Source: Vibrio fluvialis (GTDB lineage Bacteria > Pseudomonadota > Gammaproteobacteria > Enterobacterales > Vibrionaceae). From it: a stretch of 64,000 nt of DNA. The position numbers were made by a program, and so were the translations under genes. Below the pieces are notes generated by a model. It saw nothing but the letters and a program-made list of their open reading frames with translations. It ran no database searches and had not been told where the DNA came from. Within the stretch, counting starts at the first letter, position 1, and every line of letters starts with the position of its first letter. The DNA lies in the NCBI RefSeq assembly GCF_900460245.1, contig NZ_UHIP01000001.1, positions 2,232,001-2,296,000 on the forward strand, written 5' to 3'. This document shows positions 26,475 through 35,821 of this stretch, piece after piece.

Positions 26475-26589
26475 GAGATGTACCTTCTTCATTTAATGAG
26501 TCACAGGATTGCGCCTCTTCAACAGATAAGTCCTCATGGTAAAAAAAGAAGGTACCGATACATTACGCTGAGATATTCAATAAGCGAGG

Positions 26590-27267
26590 CTAACGTCGAG
26601 AGCAGCCGAAATTTCGCTTACGGTTACCAAAGTGTTTGGTATCTTCTTTGGCTAGATAACTGGCATGCTTAAACAGTTCATCAAAAGAATCGTCAAAATC
26701 CGATGAATGACGATTTAATCGATGAATAACAACACTATCTTTCCTCTTGTCCTTTGAGAAATACACCAGTCCGTTGGCCTCGTCATAATCAACACCAACG
26801 ACTCTAGCCCAAGCCTCGACGATAAATCCGCCTAAATTCTCTGGATGGGATAGAGTTTTTCCCAACCAGTTGAATCTGTCCTTATTAAAAAGCAGAACCA
26901 GGTGGTAATGGTCATTGATCGATGTTGAGCGCTCCTTCACCCAAATACTTCGCACCTTACAAGGATGCACTCTCCCCCCTTCTCTTTTCCTTTTTCGACC
27001 CGAATGATCGATCTGCGACTGTAATGAACGAATAAAGTCCGTCATTAAATAACCCAAATCTTCTCTCTCTCGCAGTTGGGGGAATTTTAGATCCACACGT
27101 AAAGCCATAAGGCGTGGATAATCATCCAGTGCCCGTTCAATGGTATCGTGTATTTTCTCCAAATAATCAATACACAGAGGACCATGTGTTGTTTGAATAG
27201 GCCTACCTAAAAAAGTACTTTTGGTTGTCAGCTTTAGGTTCTTATTTTTTCTAGATCGTACATTCAT
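26590..27267 (-). CDS. YagK/YfjJ family, inovirus Gp2-like replication protein
   Basis: A 225-residue protein of the YagK/YfjJ C-terminal (inovirus Gp2) family, seen in satellite and CP4-type elements. Core features: MALRVDLKFP near 53, DHYHLVLLFNKD near 118, an HxH-like strand as in rolling-circle Rep proteins, and a late helix YxxK-like FKHASYLAKEDTKHFG. The ATG follows GGGAG with nine bases spacing. Role is probably DNA replication or nicking of the excised element; not proven. The next 880 bp upstream are non-coding and AT-rich. Confidence 0.8.
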   Translation of the reverse strand: MNVRSRKNKNLKLTTKSTFLGRPIQTTHGPLCIDYLEKIHDTIERALDDYPRLMALRVDLKFPQLREREDLGYLMTDFIRSLQSQIDHSGRKRKREGGRVHPCKVRSIWVKERSTSINDHYHLVLLFNKDRFNWLGKTLSHPENLGGFIVEAWARVVGVDYDEANGLVYFSKDKRKDSVVIHRLNRHSSDFDDSFDELFKHASYLAKEDTKHFGNRKRNFGCSRR

Positions 27268-27893
27268 TTCTATCTACTCCCACTAGTTGGTTCATAGATA
27301 GCCTCATGCCGTTATTTAAAGTAAACATCACTTTTAAATTGAACAACAACTTGTGCTGTATGTGTTTTAGATAAGATATCAACAACAATAAGGTGCTAAT
27401 AATATTAACCAAACAGACACATTTAAAACTTAAAAACAGAAACACTTAATCCAGAAAGAACAAAAAAAGACCTCAATACACTCAAATAAAAAAATTAATA
27501 ATTAAAAAATCCCAAAAACATCGTAGAAAGACCTTAGATTAGGTTTCAAATTAAAGTATAGAAAATAATCACATTTAAAGAGTAATTACAAACCATTTAC
27601 CTAATTCTTCATCTCTGATATATACAGATTAAGCAGGATATACAACAAGCACCGCCCACACTGATTTCGAACCCCTATACAAAATTAACAAAGATCCCCA
27701 CCACTCACCTATAGTAAAGTCCATCGCGTTAATTAAAACCAAATTAGTTAGAAATATCACATTACAAAAACGCTATAACACTTAAAATTTACAGATAGAT
27801 AATACCAAAATTAAATTTCAAAGCTAAAAAGTTTAAAAATCTAACTATTGCCCAATAGACAAGCCCGAATATATAAATTCAACAGGACATAAA

Positions 27894-28004
27894 ATGCCTC
27901 ATAATTTCACTTGTGAAAAAATCTTTGATAGCCACATTTCGACATTGATAGAAAAAGTCAATAATCCGTTTCACCTCCACTCCCTCTCAATCGAACAAAC
28001 CTAG
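27894..28004 (+). CDS. Possible 36-residue leader or small ORF
   Basis: ATG at 27894 follows AGGA with seven bases spacing and runs 36 codons to TAG. The translation begins MPHNFTCEKIFDSHISTL. There is no homology clue, and its coding status is uncertain. Confidence 0.3.
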   Translation: MPHNFTCEKIFDSHISTLIEKVNNPFHLHSLSIEQT

Positions 28005-28094
28005 TTATCACGGGGGGTCTATCAAAAGATTTCTACATTTTATCGACATAAAAAAGCGTTAAAAAGCTCACTTTTTTCACGACAAAACCTCGAC

Positions 28095-28118
28095 ATTTCT
28101 ACATAAAAATGTAGAAAT
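28095..28118. promoter_or_regulatory. Palindrome ATTTCTACAT upstream of the unknown ORF
   Basis: ATTTCTACAT (28095-28104) and its reverse complement ATGTAGAAAT (28109-28118) are separated by AAAA. A third copy is at 28029-28038. It lies 33 bp before the next ORF, the position of an operator. Confidence 0.5.
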
Positions 28119-28151
28119 TAATGTACGGAAACCACAGAGAATGACAATAGA

Positions 28152-29225
28152 ATGATTAACAATAGAATTACATTTATTAGAAATAAAATAAGGGAATTCA
28201 ATAATGAAATTAATGAAAACCTAATCGACATGATCAATCTTTTAAATTCCTATAGCGGAGAAAGAGTAATAAAGGAAAATGAAGATTTAATTAATTTAAA
28301 AAGAAGTCAACTTCAAGAAAAATTCACCTCATCTCTCTATATAAAGGTTGGAATAACAAGTATTGATTTTTCTGAAGGGCATTTAGGAAATAAAGAGATA
28401 GAAGACATTAACTATTGTCTTGACCAATTAAGAAGAGATTTAATAACTCTTAGCGATCTTAGGAAAAATATATCTTGGATAAACAAAAATCCACGAGCAA
28501 CGTTCTTTACTCTAACGATAATAAGATTAATCATCGAATTAGATGTAAACCATCCAAATGAATGCCATTCAAAAAAAGATAAATTAAAAAACAGAACAAG
28601 AACATATACATTAGGATTAGGTTTTAGCTCGAGAAGGAAATATTTTAAACTTCCATTTTTATCTCAACTTTTAACATTAAACGAAAATAATGAAAATACA
28701 GATGAGATAATTACAAATGCCTTTATTAAATATCAAACATCATCGAGGGAGGATGAATCTTGGCTGTTTGAAACAATATCTAGCATCAAAGAAAGTTATG
28801 ATAAGGTCAGATTAAAAATTCCTGGAGACTGGGATATTACTACTTCATCGAATTACGAACTGAGCTCTTGGGTATACAATAATTTAAAATCAAGTTTAAA
28901 TATACATCATTATGCAGAACCTGATCGTGACCACATTAACACCTTCATACAAAACTACTTAGATATTATAGTATTCCTCAACAAATTTGAAGATAGGGAC
29001 AAAGAACTAAAAAATATAAAAAGCAAATTTTCTCGAAAAAAAATAGCTTTTGAAACTAAAAACATCCCTGATTTTTCAATTGAATTAACTGAAGATCACT
29101 ATAAAAAGCTAAAAACAATGTCTAATGGAAAACCTGTAAAAACCACCATGCGTAAAATTATTGATAAAGCATGGCATGATTTCAATCAAAATAGGGCAAT
29201 ATTAAACGACGATGACATAGAATGA
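28152..29225 (+). CDS. Unknown Asn/Lys/Ile-rich protein with ribbon-helix-helix-like C-terminus
   Basis: A 357-residue protein, not recognised. Strongly AT-biased coding sequence, unlike all neighbours, points to separate transfer. It is helical throughout residues 1-300 with no enzymatic motif. The last 60 residues (about 305-350) read FSIELTEDHYKKLKTMS then TTMRKIIDKAWHDF, the spacing of a ribbon-helix-helix DNA-binding domain. With the palindromes upstream, self-regulation or a DNA-maintenance role is a plausible inference. Not a known toxin or replication initiator by sight. Confidence 0.6.
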   Translation: MINNRITFIRNKIREFNNEINENLIDMINLLNSYSGERVIKENEDLINLKRSQLQEKFTSSLYIKVGITSIDFSEGHLGNKEIEDINYCLDQLRRDLITLSDLRKNISWINKNPRATFFTLTIIRLIIELDVNHPNECHSKKDKLKNRTRTYTLGLGFSSRRKYFKLPFLSQLLTLNENNENTDEIITNAFIKYQTSSREDESWLFETISSIKESYDKVRLKIPGDWDITTSSNYELSSWVYNNLKSSLNIHHYAEPDRDHINTFIQNYLDIIVFLNKFEDRDKELKNIKSKFSRKKIAFETKNIPDFSIELTEDHYKKLKTMSNGKPVKTTMRKIIDKAWHDFNQNRAILNDDDIE

Positions 29226-29494
29226 TCGACAATGAAAGATAGATATCTTACTCGTAGATTTGCGAATAACCCACGCTCTAATAATCACCTCTTAGTCAAA
29301 ATTGCACTCATTTCCAAGGTGTTAATGGTTATCCACTGTCATTATTCCCTTAGTTAGTTGGGCCCAATTGATCATACGACGATCAGGCATGGCGTTTGAC
29401 TAAGAGTCAAATCATCACGGAGTAGAGAGGCTAGTATCCCTTTGAGGCGCGTCTCTTCAGACGCCCCCACCTATACACTAGAAGTGATTTGCGT

Positions 29495-30031
29495 CTATAT
29501 CGGGCGAGGCATTAAAACAATCATCCAGATGAGCCCCAAAGACAGAGAGCACGATACTATGCCAATAAACAAATGAACGTAGACGGAGAAGAAAGTCTTC
29601 TCCCTCGCTTGCTCAGGACATTCAATCGGAACACGCAAGACAACCTCATCTCCGACATTTCGCCCTGAAAGCCGAAGGGCATTCGGCCCGTACCCCACTA
29701 GTGTTTCCGTTCGGTAGACTGTGTCCTCCCACGTATACTCAATGATCGGTGTGTAATAGTACTCTCGATCAGTGATTGACTCTCCAGCCTGCTCGTATCT
29801 AACGGACTCCTCAAATTCAACGATGATCCCCGTCGTTTCTCCATGCAGCCAAGACAGCTCCTCTCTAAATCGACGAACTGCCCCAAACCCAGTGAGTCCG
29901 ATCGCAATGGCAAACCAGAGCGCGATAATAAGTCCACCTTGTTCATTAAAAATGATCGCCGACACAATCGAGAGAGGCATAGAAAGTAAAAATAAGGAAA
30001 CGAGTATGTTTTTTATCACTTTACTACCCAA
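29495..30031 (-). CDS. DUF3592-type membrane protein of the T6SS cluster
   Basis: A 178-residue protein with N-terminal hydrophobic segments (about 8-27 and 31-50), a soluble middle with the DUF3592 pattern (TTGIIVEFEES, YYYTPIIEYTWEDTVYRTET, GRNVGDEVVLRVP) and a C-terminal hydrophobic segment. It overlaps the PAAR stop by eight bases, so it belongs to the T6SS operon. Such proteins are sometimes immunity or membrane accessory factors; here it could protect the cell against the operon's effector. Function not proven. Confidence 0.7.
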   Translation of the reverse strand: MGSKVIKNILVSLFLLSMPLSIVSAIIFNEQGGLIIALWFAIAIGLTGFGAVRRFREELSWLHGETTGIIVEFEESVRYEQAGESITDREYYYTPIIEYTWEDTVYRTETLVGYGPNALRLSGRNVGDEVVLRVPIECPEQAREKTFFSVYVHLFIGIVSCSLSLGLIWMIVLMPRPI

Positions 30032-30323
30032 TCATCACATCCGAAGATGCGGAGGCTATAGCGCCCCCGCAATCAATGGCATCACCTAAGCGGGCCGCTG
30101 GCTTCCCATCGATAAACACACCCGATGAGCCGCCTGCAACGACTCTGGGATGATTACCGTGAGGCGTTTTGTCACAAGGACAACCGTGGTCTTGCAACGG
30201 GTCTCCTTGTCGAACCGCCGGTTGGTAATTAATCATGACACCTGAGCTACCCGCCGTTATGGGCGTTGGAGGAAAACAGTTATGCTCAGAGCCAATATCC
30301 CCCAATCTTGCTGCACCTGGCAT
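30024..30323 (-). CDS. PAAR-domain T6SS tip protein
   Basis: A 99-residue PAAR protein: MPGAARLGDIGSEH at the N-terminus, the middle GNHPRVVAGGSSGVFIDGKPAARLGD repeat and a C-terminal CGGAIASASSDVMI. PAAR proteins form the metal-stabilised spike tip on VgrG. No toxin extension is present, so the effector is separate. It lies downstream of the lipoprotein and upstream of the DUF3592 protein in the same operon. Confidence 0.92.
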   Translation of the reverse strand: MPGAARLGDIGSEHNCFPPTPITAGSSGVMINYQPAVRQGDPLQDHGCPCDKTPHGNHPRVVAGGSSGVFIDGKPAARLGDAIDCGGAIASASSDVMIG

Positions 30324-30331
30324 AGTGCCTC

Positions 30332-31312
30332 CTATCGAGAAACGACAACCCGGCCGTCGATCATTGAAAAATATGGAAGAATGGATACGATTTTGTTGTT
30401 TTCGTTGGAACCGATTCTCAACGGGGAATGGCTTCGGTTATCCATTAGGCGAACAAGACGCCCTCCCATGTACGACTTCAGCTCATATTCACTCCAGTCA
30501 CGGCGAGGTTCTACTTCCGCGTCTTCCCAATGGCCGAAATTGGTTTCAAACCCAACTGCATCAAACCAGTCTTCTGGTGAGGAAAAATATCCGTCGGCCA
30601 TCGCATATTCTCGCATCGACAGCGAATACGCCATTTTGAGCCCTTCGAAATCACGCGCTTCCATTAGCTTGATGAGGTCTGTATACGCACGATATAACTG
30701 CTTCATTTGCTCTGGGTTGTCCTCACGAATCGGTGTCGCATCGACCCAACGCCAACGAGGAATAGACTTAACCTTAAAGGGGCGGGAGAACTCTGTTAGA
30801 TGTCCATCAAGATGACCCGCTACGTCATTGAGTGGAGTTTGATGATTCGAAGGATAATCTTTTGATGTTTTGGTCGTCGGCTTTCCATCTTCGACCGTGA
30901 CATGCAGTGAGGATATTTCCACCTTTTTGCCATCGGGGAATGCCCCATACAAGGTCATTTCGCATTGGTCATCCGGACGGTAGGTATCGTCTTGTTCATA
31001 AACACCAATAGGTACCACATCGAGGTTAAGAACGTTATCGCCTGGCTGCAAGTAGGCAGTAGGATTAAAGCCTGATGAGAAGGTACCACTGCTCGTTTTC
31101 AAGTTATCCAACATGTCCATTTTATTGAAGGCGGCAAAACAATAGACTGTTTCTGATTGGATATTGGTGGTGTATAGAACTTCTGGCTTTTGGCCTTCGT
31201 TCTCAATCTGGATATCAACGGTAGATACCTGTTCTCTGATGTTCATTAATTCGTTCTCTCCAGAGCATGCTGCTAACATAACGATACATGCTGCAATTAA
31301 GGTCTTTTTCAT
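30332..31312 (-). CDS. Lipoprotein of the T6SS cluster, immunity candidate
   Basis: A 326-residue lipoprotein: signal peptide with lipobox LAACSG (Cys16). Mature part is beta-rich in the first 150 residues and helical later (YRAYTDLIKLMEARDFEGLKMAYSLSMREY). It follows the effector candidate by 12 bp and precedes PAAR by 8 bp. Position immediately after an effector and periplasmic address make it a good candidate immunity protein; sequence gives no direct proof. Confidence 0.65.
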   Translation of the reverse strand: MKKTLIAACIVMLAACSGENELMNIREQVSTVDIQIENEGQKPEVLYTTNIQSETVYCFAAFNKMDMLDNLKTSSGTFSSGFNPTAYLQPGDNVLNLDVVPIGVYEQDDTYRPDDQCEMTLYGAFPDGKKVEISSLHVTVEDGKPTTKTSKDYPSNHQTPLNDVAGHLDGHLTEFSRPFKVKSIPRWRWVDATPIREDNPEQMKQLYRAYTDLIKLMEARDFEGLKMAYSLSMREYAMADGYFSSPEDWFDAVGFETNFGHWEDAEVEPRRDWSEYELKSYMGGRLVRLMDNRSHSPLRIGSNENNKIVSILPYFSMIDGRVVVSR

Positions 31313-31324
31313 TCATTCCTCTGC

Positions 31325-32950
31325 TTATCCGATTACAGTGACCCGGTAAGGTGACGTATTTTTCTTCTGAGCCTCAACCCATTGCCATTTTTGTGGAGGA
31401 CTGGACGATGTTGGTTTAGATCCACCAATGCCCCCCCCTCTGAAGCCGTTTTTGCTCGTATCCTCTTTTTTATCTTTATCATCACGATTTGAATTCAGGT
31501 TGAATGAACTATCTACAAAAACCTCGGCCCAGATACCATCATGGTAAAATACCAAGTCTACCTGAGCTTTTGGGTCTTTAGTTTCAGTGGTTAGAGCCAG
31601 CATCCCTTTTGCTTTGATTCGGCTGTCTAACAAAAAAGCGCCTTCCATCACCCATACATTGGCCCCGCCACGGACATTCAAATTTCCAGAGATTGGGACA
31701 TCAACGCTTGTCTCGAAGTCGTATGTGGGGTCTTTTGTACCCGCATAATGTATCGTGCCCTGAGCGTTCAGAGCCGTTGCCAACTTAATGTCAAACTCCG
31801 CTCCTGCGTACGCCCCTTTTCCACCATCCTTTACTTTTTTCTCAAGCTCTGCCGCTTTTTTTCTCAAAACGTTGATAATGTTATCTGCTTTGAAATATTT
31901 TGCCGCGGCTAACAGCATATCGAGCTTCATTTCAATGCCGATAAGCGGCGCCAACTTGAGCGTAACATCACCAGTGACACCTAACCCATTGTCTATCATT
32001 TCAAGACGTTGCTCACCTTCGAGCGTGAGCGTCGGTGCTTGAAGTTCATAGCTGAAGACTTTGATTTCATCTTTCCCTTTTCCGGGTTGATCGGTGTACA
32101 AGCCCGATTGAATTTGCTCGGCGATATTGCATGCAGCACGAACCAGATTCATCTTCTTCTTGATCCCTTCAAACTCCGCGGTGAGATCTCGCGTGCTCGG
32201 TTTGCCCGGGATATTGGAATCTTTGTGCGTGAAGCCCAAACCATACTTAGTCACATGGCTCCCTTCATGGATCGCGAAGCTACCAGAGATAGAGAATTTT
32301 CGTTGGATCTCTTCACTCGGCACGCTCAGTCCATCAAACTGGGAAGCGCGTTCTTTGTGCTGATAGGCTTCATAGCGCTCTTCATCAGAGATAGATTTCT
32401 TGGTTGCTTTGCCAGACAACGTCAGGCTCGACTTAATTTTTATTGCCGGATAGACATCTACAAAGCTATCTGCCGGGTTAACGCCCAGCAAGTAAGAAAC
32501 CGGCGGGGATAACCACACCGTTGTTGGTTGCTGTGGTTTTCCTGCGCATTGAGTCAGGCAAATTTGATAGCGGGTACTGGGTACTCCAGTGGTTTTCTTC
32601 TCCGACAACAGATTTTGAATTGCCCCCAGCAGATCCATCCTCTGACTTGGTTCTGGATTGTAGGTTAACACGTGCTGTTGGCAGGCTGTTGCGGACAATG
32701 CCTCAGAAAATTTCTTATGATCAGTAATATAGCCAGATGGGCAGGTTGATAGCTCGCTACAACAATCTCCGACCACCGACACAGAAATAGTGGCACCTTT
32801 ACCCTTATCCACAACCCCGATGTCCCGGCGATTAAATTTTCCGCCTTTGTATTGCATACTTCCCGCTTCACTGTCCACCTGGTAACTAGTTAAACAAGGC
32901 AGTGCCTGATTGCAATGACACGATTCGCCAGGTAAATGCTTACAAGACAT
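31325..32950 (-). CDS. Candidate T6SS effector of unknown type
   Basis: A 541-residue protein immediately downstream of the DUF4123 adaptor, the standard place of an adaptor-dependent cargo effector. N-terminal 120 residues are Cys-rich (CKHLPGESCHCNQALPC, CCSELSTCPSG, then CQQH and CLTQCAG). The middle has helices, and the region 330-490 looks beta-rich with alternating residues (VTLKLAPLIGIEMKL, LNVRGGANVWVMEGAFLL, QVDLVFYHDGIWAEVFV). The tail is Gly/Ser/Lys-rich. I recognise no toxin domain. AAGGAG precedes its ATG. Likely exported into a rival cell and neutralised by one of the two downstream membrane or lipid-anchored proteins. Confidence 0.6.
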   Translation of the reverse strand: MSCKHLPGESCHCNQALPCLTSYQVDSEAGSMQYKGGKFNRRDIGVVDKGKGATISVSVVGDCCSELSTCPSGYITDHKKFSEALSATACQQHVLTYNPEPSQRMDLLGAIQNLLSEKKTTGVPSTRYQICLTQCAGKPQQPTTVWLSPPVSYLLGVNPADSFVDVYPAIKIKSSLTLSGKATKKSISDEERYEAYQHKERASQFDGLSVPSEEIQRKFSISGSFAIHEGSHVTKYGLGFTHKDSNIPGKPSTRDLTAEFEGIKKKMNLVRAACNIAEQIQSGLYTDQPGKGKDEIKVFSYELQAPTLTLEGEQRLEMIDNGLGVTGDVTLKLAPLIGIEMKLDMLLAAAKYFKADNIINVLRKKAAELEKKVKDGGKGAYAGAEFDIKLATALNAQGTIHYAGTKDPTYDFETSVDVPISGNLNVRGGANVWVMEGAFLLDSRIKAKGMLALTTETKDPKAQVDLVFYHDGIWAEVFVDSSFNLNSNRDDKDKKEDTSKNGFRGGGIGGSKPTSSSPPQKWQWVEAQKKNTSPYRVTVIG

Positions 32951-33725
32951 GTTGACTCCTTACTTGATGCAGCAGGCTGTTGACACGAAAATCCGATGAA
33001 AGATCCGTTTGAGACAAGGATACTTGCCAGTCACTAGGGAAGAGTGCCCAGCTCATTACATTCTGCTCCTGGCATAATGCCGCAATACGTTTTATCGACT
33101 CAGGCTGAGCGATATCCCACTCGATGAGTTGATTGACTAACTGAGCACTGAACTCTGCAGAGTCATCGTTAAGCACCAAAGCGACATCGGCAATTAAGTT
33201 GAGACGACATTGATCGAGCACCGCATCATATTGACCTTGTGATATCGGAAACGGACTATAAATCTCATAGCCAAAGGGACGATACGGCGCTAATTGCTCA
33301 AATCCTGACTGTACCTGCTGAGGAAAAAACGTTCTCACTGACTGTATTGGTCCAAGAAAGTGATTCAGTCGCAGTGGGGCGAATGCATTCAACAACGACC
33401 ACAATATTCGCGGATCATAAAAGCGTAAAAACAAACGTTGAGAGTTTTCCTCTACGACCACATCCAACAATCTTCTCAAGTGCGCCCGCAGACTTTTCGG
33501 CGCCTCATCTGACTCAAAAATGAATCCCCAAGGCATCGCTTTGGGTTTGAGCCAATCGACCAGTTCAGCGTTAACACGGACTAGGTATGGTGCCACACGA
33601 GCAAATTCATCATCCACAGGCTCTGGGAAAAGACACCAACACTCGCACTCAAAACGGTCACAGACGGCTAATACATCCGGCTCGATGGCTCGATCAACGA
33701 CAGCAAAAGTCTGGGACATCTTCAT
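32940..33725 (-). CDS. DUF4123 T6SS effector adaptor (Tap/TEC)
   Basis: A 261-residue DUF4123 adaptor. Seen: FAVVDRAIEPDVLAVC at the N-terminus, LKPKAMPWGFIFES and LFLRFYDPRILWSLL in the conserved core near 60-115. DUF4123 proteins load a specific effector onto the VgrG C-terminus. Overlaps with the vgrG stop (four bases) and with the effector start show translational coupling. Confidence 0.88.
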   Translation of the reverse strand: MKMSQTFAVVDRAIEPDVLAVCDRFECECWCLFPEPVDDEFARVAPYLVRVNAELVDWLKPKAMPWGFIFESDEAPKSLRAHLRRLLDVVVEENSQRLFLRFYDPRILWSLLNAFAPLRLNHFLGPIQSVRTFFPQQVQSGFEQLAPYRPFGYEIYSPFPISQGQYDAVLDQCRLNLIADVALVLNDDSAEFSAQLVNQLIEWDIAQPESIKRIAALCQEQNVMSWALFPSDWQVSLSQTDLSSDFRVNSLLHQVRSQHVL

Positions 33726-35701
33726 GACTTCGCTCCCGGGCAGTTGGCGACAAATGCACTGCCATTGGCTGCAGCAGTTTCTAAAACGTCAGGGCAGGTG
33801 GGCAGCGCAAGAGATCCCGGAGCCCCGCCGGATTTGATCAGTATTTTTGCTCCATCAATGGCAACGCCACTGCTGTCTATCACGACAAAACTCCCCCCGA
33901 CTTGAAGGGTGATTTTATTTCCACTTTTGATCGTGATATCCCCATTAGCGTTGATACCGACAGCTCCCGCTATCTTTTTCGCCCAATCGCCTTGAACAGA
34001 CTCATGCTCATCCCCTTGAATCTGGCAGAGATAGTCTCCCACCGTTGTCTGTTGCTGTTTCCCCTCCACTTTCAGTGAACGGTCTTGCGCAATCGTTCGC
34101 TGTTCATTGTGACCAATACTGACCACATGGTCGTAATTGACGCGAGTATCTGCGGAGTTTTCAACTTCAACTTGCAAGTTCTTTTGTGCTCGCAGATAAA
34201 CCAGCTCTTGGTCTGCCTGATCGTCAAAGCTGAGTTCGTTGTATCCTTCTCCCTGATGGGTCTGGCTTCTGAGTACCGTTTTGGTCTTATGCTCAGGCAG
34301 AGCGTAAGCCGATTTGTTCGTTGCGTGATACGTGCGCCCGGTAATGATCGGCTGGTCTGGATCTCCGTTGAGGAAAGAGACAATCACCTCATGCCCAATA
34401 CGTGGGATTGCCATCCCCCCGTATTGGTTGCCCGCCCATCCTTGTGAAACGCGCACCCAACATGAACTATGTTCATCCTGTTGACTGTCGCGATCCCAAT
34501 GAAAATGCACCTTTACCCGCCCATGCTCATCGCAGAAGATTTCCTCGCCTTTTGGGCCGACCACCGTGGCGATCATGGGGCCATCAACTCTGGGGGACGA
34601 TTCGGGTTCAGCCTTCCAGTGTTGATGGCCAGGAATGGCACACCACTGGTTTGAGTAAGTCGTCGCACCTTGTCCAGCTTCTTCTTCCAAAGCCTGTGGC
34701 TGCTCACCTTGATGGTTGACCGAGACCAATAACCAGTCTCGGTTGAAAGCTGAGTCCAAGTGATCACACAGCGTAAACTTGTAGCCAGCACGAAGTAGTG
34801 GCTCGTTACTCTGACCAGAAGCCACCTGAGATTCACGTCGTAGGTAGTTAATGCGGGCCCGAGTGAAGGCGCTACCATTAACATCATCCTTGTAACGCCC
34901 TGGCGCGTCGAAATGCGCATATCTTGCTTGCTGGTAGTCCATGTCCGTTCCCTGAACGGCCTGGCTGAACGAATAAGCTGGCTTCTTAAAGCTGTAGTCT
35001 TTTAATTGGACCTCACTGACAGCGGCCTCAGACTGATAGCGAAAACCTTTAATGTATGGTGTATCAACGGCGCCACCAGCCATCGCGTTGTAAGGTACCG
35101 GCTCGGTCAATGATGGATGCAGCGCGCTTGAATCACTAAAGGCAATAGTGTGCTTACCTTCTTCATGAACAAAACTGTAAACAATACCCTCTTCAGCAGC
35201 CAAACGATGAAGAAAAGCCAGATCTGTTTCACGGTACTGAACACAAAATTCACGCTGCGCGCAGTCTCGCTCTAAAGAAAAGGCGTAGTCCTGTATCCCC
35301 ATTTCCTGCAGCAGAGTGGAAATTATCTCGGGGACTGTTTTGTATTGGAAAATACGGCTGTTATGACGAAGGGAAAGACGCTCAAGCGCGGGAACGAGAG
35401 TCAATGAGTAAAGAGTAAAATGATGACCAGTATCGCCCTGAATAAAAGATCTGGCAACGCCGTGTACTCGTTGAACCAGCTTTTGGTCACGGTACATTCT
35501 GAGCTCTACATTTCTGTCGACTATCTGCTCCGCGGTGATATTGGGTTGGCGGCTTGCCAAATCAATATGATAGCAAAAGCCGTAGCACGGACGATGATGA
35601 AAAGTACTGGAGGACAAGGATTCCTGCCCATCAAACTTTGTGACCACAAGGGCATCATCGCTCAGCCCTTCAACATGAATGGTGTACGCCAATGTCGCCA
35701 T
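33722..35701 (-). CDS. vgrG: VgrG, T6SS spike protein
   Basis: A 659-residue VgrG. Phage gpV/gp27-like region (about 1-390) contains FQYKTVPEIISTLLQE and FCVQYRETDLAFLHRLAAEEGIVY; the gp5 OB-fold near 395-470 holds GRVKVHFHWDRD and QYGGMAIPRIGHEVIVSFLNGDPDQPIITG; residues 500-620 form the beta-helix with T6SS repeats. The last 45 residues (GGAPGSLALPTCPDVLETAA and on) are a short tail typical for adaptor binding, without a catalytic domain. Confidence 0.96.
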   Translation of the reverse strand: MATLAYTIHVEGLSDDALVVTKFDGQESLSSSTFHHRPCYGFCYHIDLASRQPNITAEQIVDRNVELRMYRDQKLVQRVHGVARSFIQGDTGHHFTLYSLTLVPALERLSLRHNSRIFQYKTVPEIISTLLQEMGIQDYAFSLERDCAQREFCVQYRETDLAFLHRLAAEEGIVYSFVHEEGKHTIAFSDSSALHPSLTEPVPYNAMAGGAVDTPYIKGFRYQSEAAVSEVQLKDYSFKKPAYSFSQAVQGTDMDYQQARYAHFDAPGRYKDDVNGSAFTRARINYLRRESQVASGQSNEPLLRAGYKFTLCDHLDSAFNRDWLLVSVNHQGEQPQALEEEAGQGATTYSNQWCAIPGHQHWKAEPESSPRVDGPMIATVVGPKGEEIFCDEHGRVKVHFHWDRDSQQDEHSSCWVRVSQGWAGNQYGGMAIPRIGHEVIVSFLNGDPDQPIITGRTYHATNKSAYALPEHKTKTVLRSQTHQGEGYNELSFDDQADQELVYLRAQKNLQVEVENSADTRVNYDHVVSIGHNEQRTIAQDRSLKVEGKQQQTTVGDYLCQIQGDEHESVQGDWAKKIAGAVGINANGDITIKSGNKITLQVGGSFVVIDSSGVAIDGAKILIKSGGAPGSLALPTCPDVLETAAANGSAFVANCPGAKS

Positions 35702-35821
35702 GGCGCTCCTCCTTTCTCAGATAAAAGACAAAAACCTTAAACACAAATCACCCGTCGGGATAACTTGGGATTAAGGTTTCAGGTGCTCACAGGATGATGA
35801 GCACCGAAATCACAGGAAGGC

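Larger units (their letters stand above)
27268..28151. other. AT-rich non-coding stretch next to the replication gene
   Basis: About 880 bp with very low GC. No convincing ORF other than the short frame at 27894. It carries ATTTCTACAT three times (28029-28038 and 28095-28104 direct, 28109-28118 inverted), the last two forming a hairpin just before the 28152 ORF. Its position between a Gp2-like gene and an unknown ORF is suitable for a replication origin or control region, but no iteron series was found. Confidence 0.5.

Noticed and set aside
29395..29411. Palindrome TTTGACT-AAG-AGTCAAA as attachment site or terminator
   Set aside because: No T run, no second copy found and no integrase nearby.
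35782..35805. GGTGCTCA/TGAGCACC hairpin between hcp and vgrG as terminator
   Set aside because: No T run follows on the minus strand; may be an RNA-stability element, so only mentioned under hcp.
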